Source: Bacteroidales bacterium UBA7258
GTDB lineage: Bacteria > Bacteroidota > Bacteroidia > Bacteroidales > UBA932
Assembly: GCA_002472565.1 (NCBI GenBank)
Contig: DKSK01000024.1
Span: 1-64,000, forward strand
Direction: 5' to 3'
Length of the DNA: 64,000 bases
The position numbers were made by a program, and so were the translations under genes. The notes under the pieces are model-generated. The model ran no database searches. It worked only from the letters and a program-made list of their open reading frames with translations, and was not told where the DNA came from. This document shows, piece after piece, positions 63,253 through 64,000 of the stretch (position 1 is the first letter of the stretch; each line of letters begins with the position of its first letter).

Positions 63253-63284
63253 AAGAGGGATGGCCTTTCGCGGTCATCCCTCTT
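63253..63284. terminator. Bidirectional hairpin between copA and the acyltransferase gene
   Basis: A 13-bp stem (AAGAGGGATG with CATCCCTCTT, then a wobble and CC/GG) around a 6-base loop, between two converging genes. Flanks are only moderately T-rich. Confidence 0.75.
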
Positions 63285-63306
63285 AATTAATATCTGTCTT
63301 GCAAGG

Positions 63307-64000
63307 TCAGGCGATGCTCATAACGGCCTCGGCGATGGAATTCAGCTTGGTGTCGGCAGTGTCGGCACGGCTGGCAAGGATGCATGGAGCGGTAGTTCCG
63401 ACAAGCATTCCGGCCTGCTTCACGCCATCGCAAAGCTTCGAATTGCTCTTCCAGAAAACATTCGCAGATTCGATGTTAGGGAAGACAAGCACATCGGCGT
63501 CACCGGCGACATTGCTCTTGAGCTTCTTGATCTCGACGCTTTCCTGGTCAATCGCGACATCAAGAGCGAGAGGACCGTCGGCGATGCAGCCCTTGATCTG
63601 TCCGCGCTCAACCATCTTGGCGAGAGCCGCGGCCTCCATGCAGGCAGGCATGGAATCAAGAACCTGCTCCGAAGCGGCCACGAAGGCCACCTTCGGAGTC
63701 TGAATGCCAAAGCTCTTCGCAACCTTCACGATATAATTCGTCATCTTCATCTTCTGACGGAAATCCGGAAGAGGAATCACTGCCATATCGGTGATGAAAA
63801 TGAGCTTGTGGTACCTTGGATTCTCGATGACGCCAACATGGCTGAGAAGCCCCTTCTGAGGAAGAAGGCCCTCCTCCTTGTTAAGAATGGCGCGAAGGAA
63901 CTTGTCGGTCGAGCAGAGGCCCTTCATGAGCACGTCTGCCTGGCCGTCATGGACCATTTTGACAGCGGTCGCAACAGCCTTGAGCTCTACAGGCTCGTTG
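63307..64000 (-). CDS. Phosphate butyryl/acetyltransferase family protein, C-terminal part
   Basis: The last 230 codons of a gene starting beyond the right edge. The visible part opens NEPVELKAVATAVKMVHDGQADVLMKG, then LLSHVGVIENPRYHKLIFITDMAVIPLPDFRQKM, and later KGCIADGPLALDVAID and AGDADVLVFPNIESANVFWK. These match phosphate butyryltransferase-like proteins, which exchange acyl-CoA and acyl phosphate. In this phylum the gene is usually followed by butyrate kinase, but here it ends at a terminator with no kinase gene after it on this strand. Specificity (acetyl, propionyl or butyryl) is not evident. Confidence 0.85.
   Translation of the reverse strand, partial: NEPVELKAVATAVKMVHDGQADVLMKGLCSTDKFLRAILNKEEGLLPQKGLLSHVGVIENPRYHKLIFITDMAVIPLPDFRQKMKMTNYIVKVAKSFGIQTPKVAFVAASEQVLDSMPACMEAAALAKMVERGQIKGCIADGPLALDVAIDQESVEIKKLKSNVAGDADVLVFPNIESANVFWKSNSKLCDGVKQAGMLVGTTAPCILASRADTADTKLNSIAEAVMSIA

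Overview
The window is ordinary bacterial chromosome from the phylum Bacteroidota, most likely order Bacteroidales. Several signs agree: a SusC/SusD pair; a short primary sigma factor of about 289 residues; trp genes in the order B-E-G-D-C-F-A; a fused FtcD and a long-form urocanate hydratase; start codons without clear Shine-Dalgarno sequences; and repeated promoter boxes of the Bacteroidetes type (TTTG, about 19 bases, TAnnTTTG). Base composition is moderately GC-rich. I cannot name the genus. No phage, IS element or CRISPR array is visible.

Layout. 1-236: start of a GH3 glycosidase leaving the window. 379-6724: complete tryptophan operon on the minus strand, preceded by an 18-residue leader peptide with three consecutive Trp codons and a terminator hairpin, a textbook attenuator. 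7184-8653: glycosyltransferase. 8910-11783: purine salvage island (AzgA-type permease, Tsx-like outer-membrane channel, divergent phosphoribosyltransferase). 11917-17351: tricorn-like protease, dolichol-phosphate-mannose-synthase-like transferase, dihydroorotase. 17359-22267: ClC channel, Tex and EamA transporter operon. 22362-22470: 11-bp degenerate tandem repeat. 22708-29587: RmuC, a YgiQ radical SAM protein, a GH2 lipoprotein and a small acidic protein. 29889-34024: degP-rpoD-argS. 34302-36902: dnaN, a DnaQ-like exonuclease and a small FAH-like protein. 36938-38552: orphan metal/cobalamin-type binding lipoprotein and a divergent small membrane protein sharing a palindromic promoter. 38764: tRNA-Thr(CGT). 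39037-41953: MnmA and an HI0933-type flavoprotein. 42251-48772: complete histidine degradation operon (ftcD, hutU, hutH, hutI). 48834-53377: MATE pump, DUF3737 protein, PatB-like C-S lyase and YitT protein. 53560-55819: class II aldolase, divergent from gmk-nadD. 56196-60814: SusC/SusD pair. 60880-63217: remnant of an HxlR-type regulator running into a copper P-type ATPase. 63307-64000: phosphate acyltransferase leaving the window.

Most genes are housekeeping or central metabolism. The interesting signals lie between genes: the trp attenuator, several hairpins that reach promoter boxes or start codons, promoter boxes so close to ATG that the transcripts should be nearly leaderless, short tandem duplications of gene ends that include the stop codon, and degenerate tandem repeats. 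I did not find a convincing new multi-gene system. All family calls come from reading motifs and lengths by eye; no database search was run.
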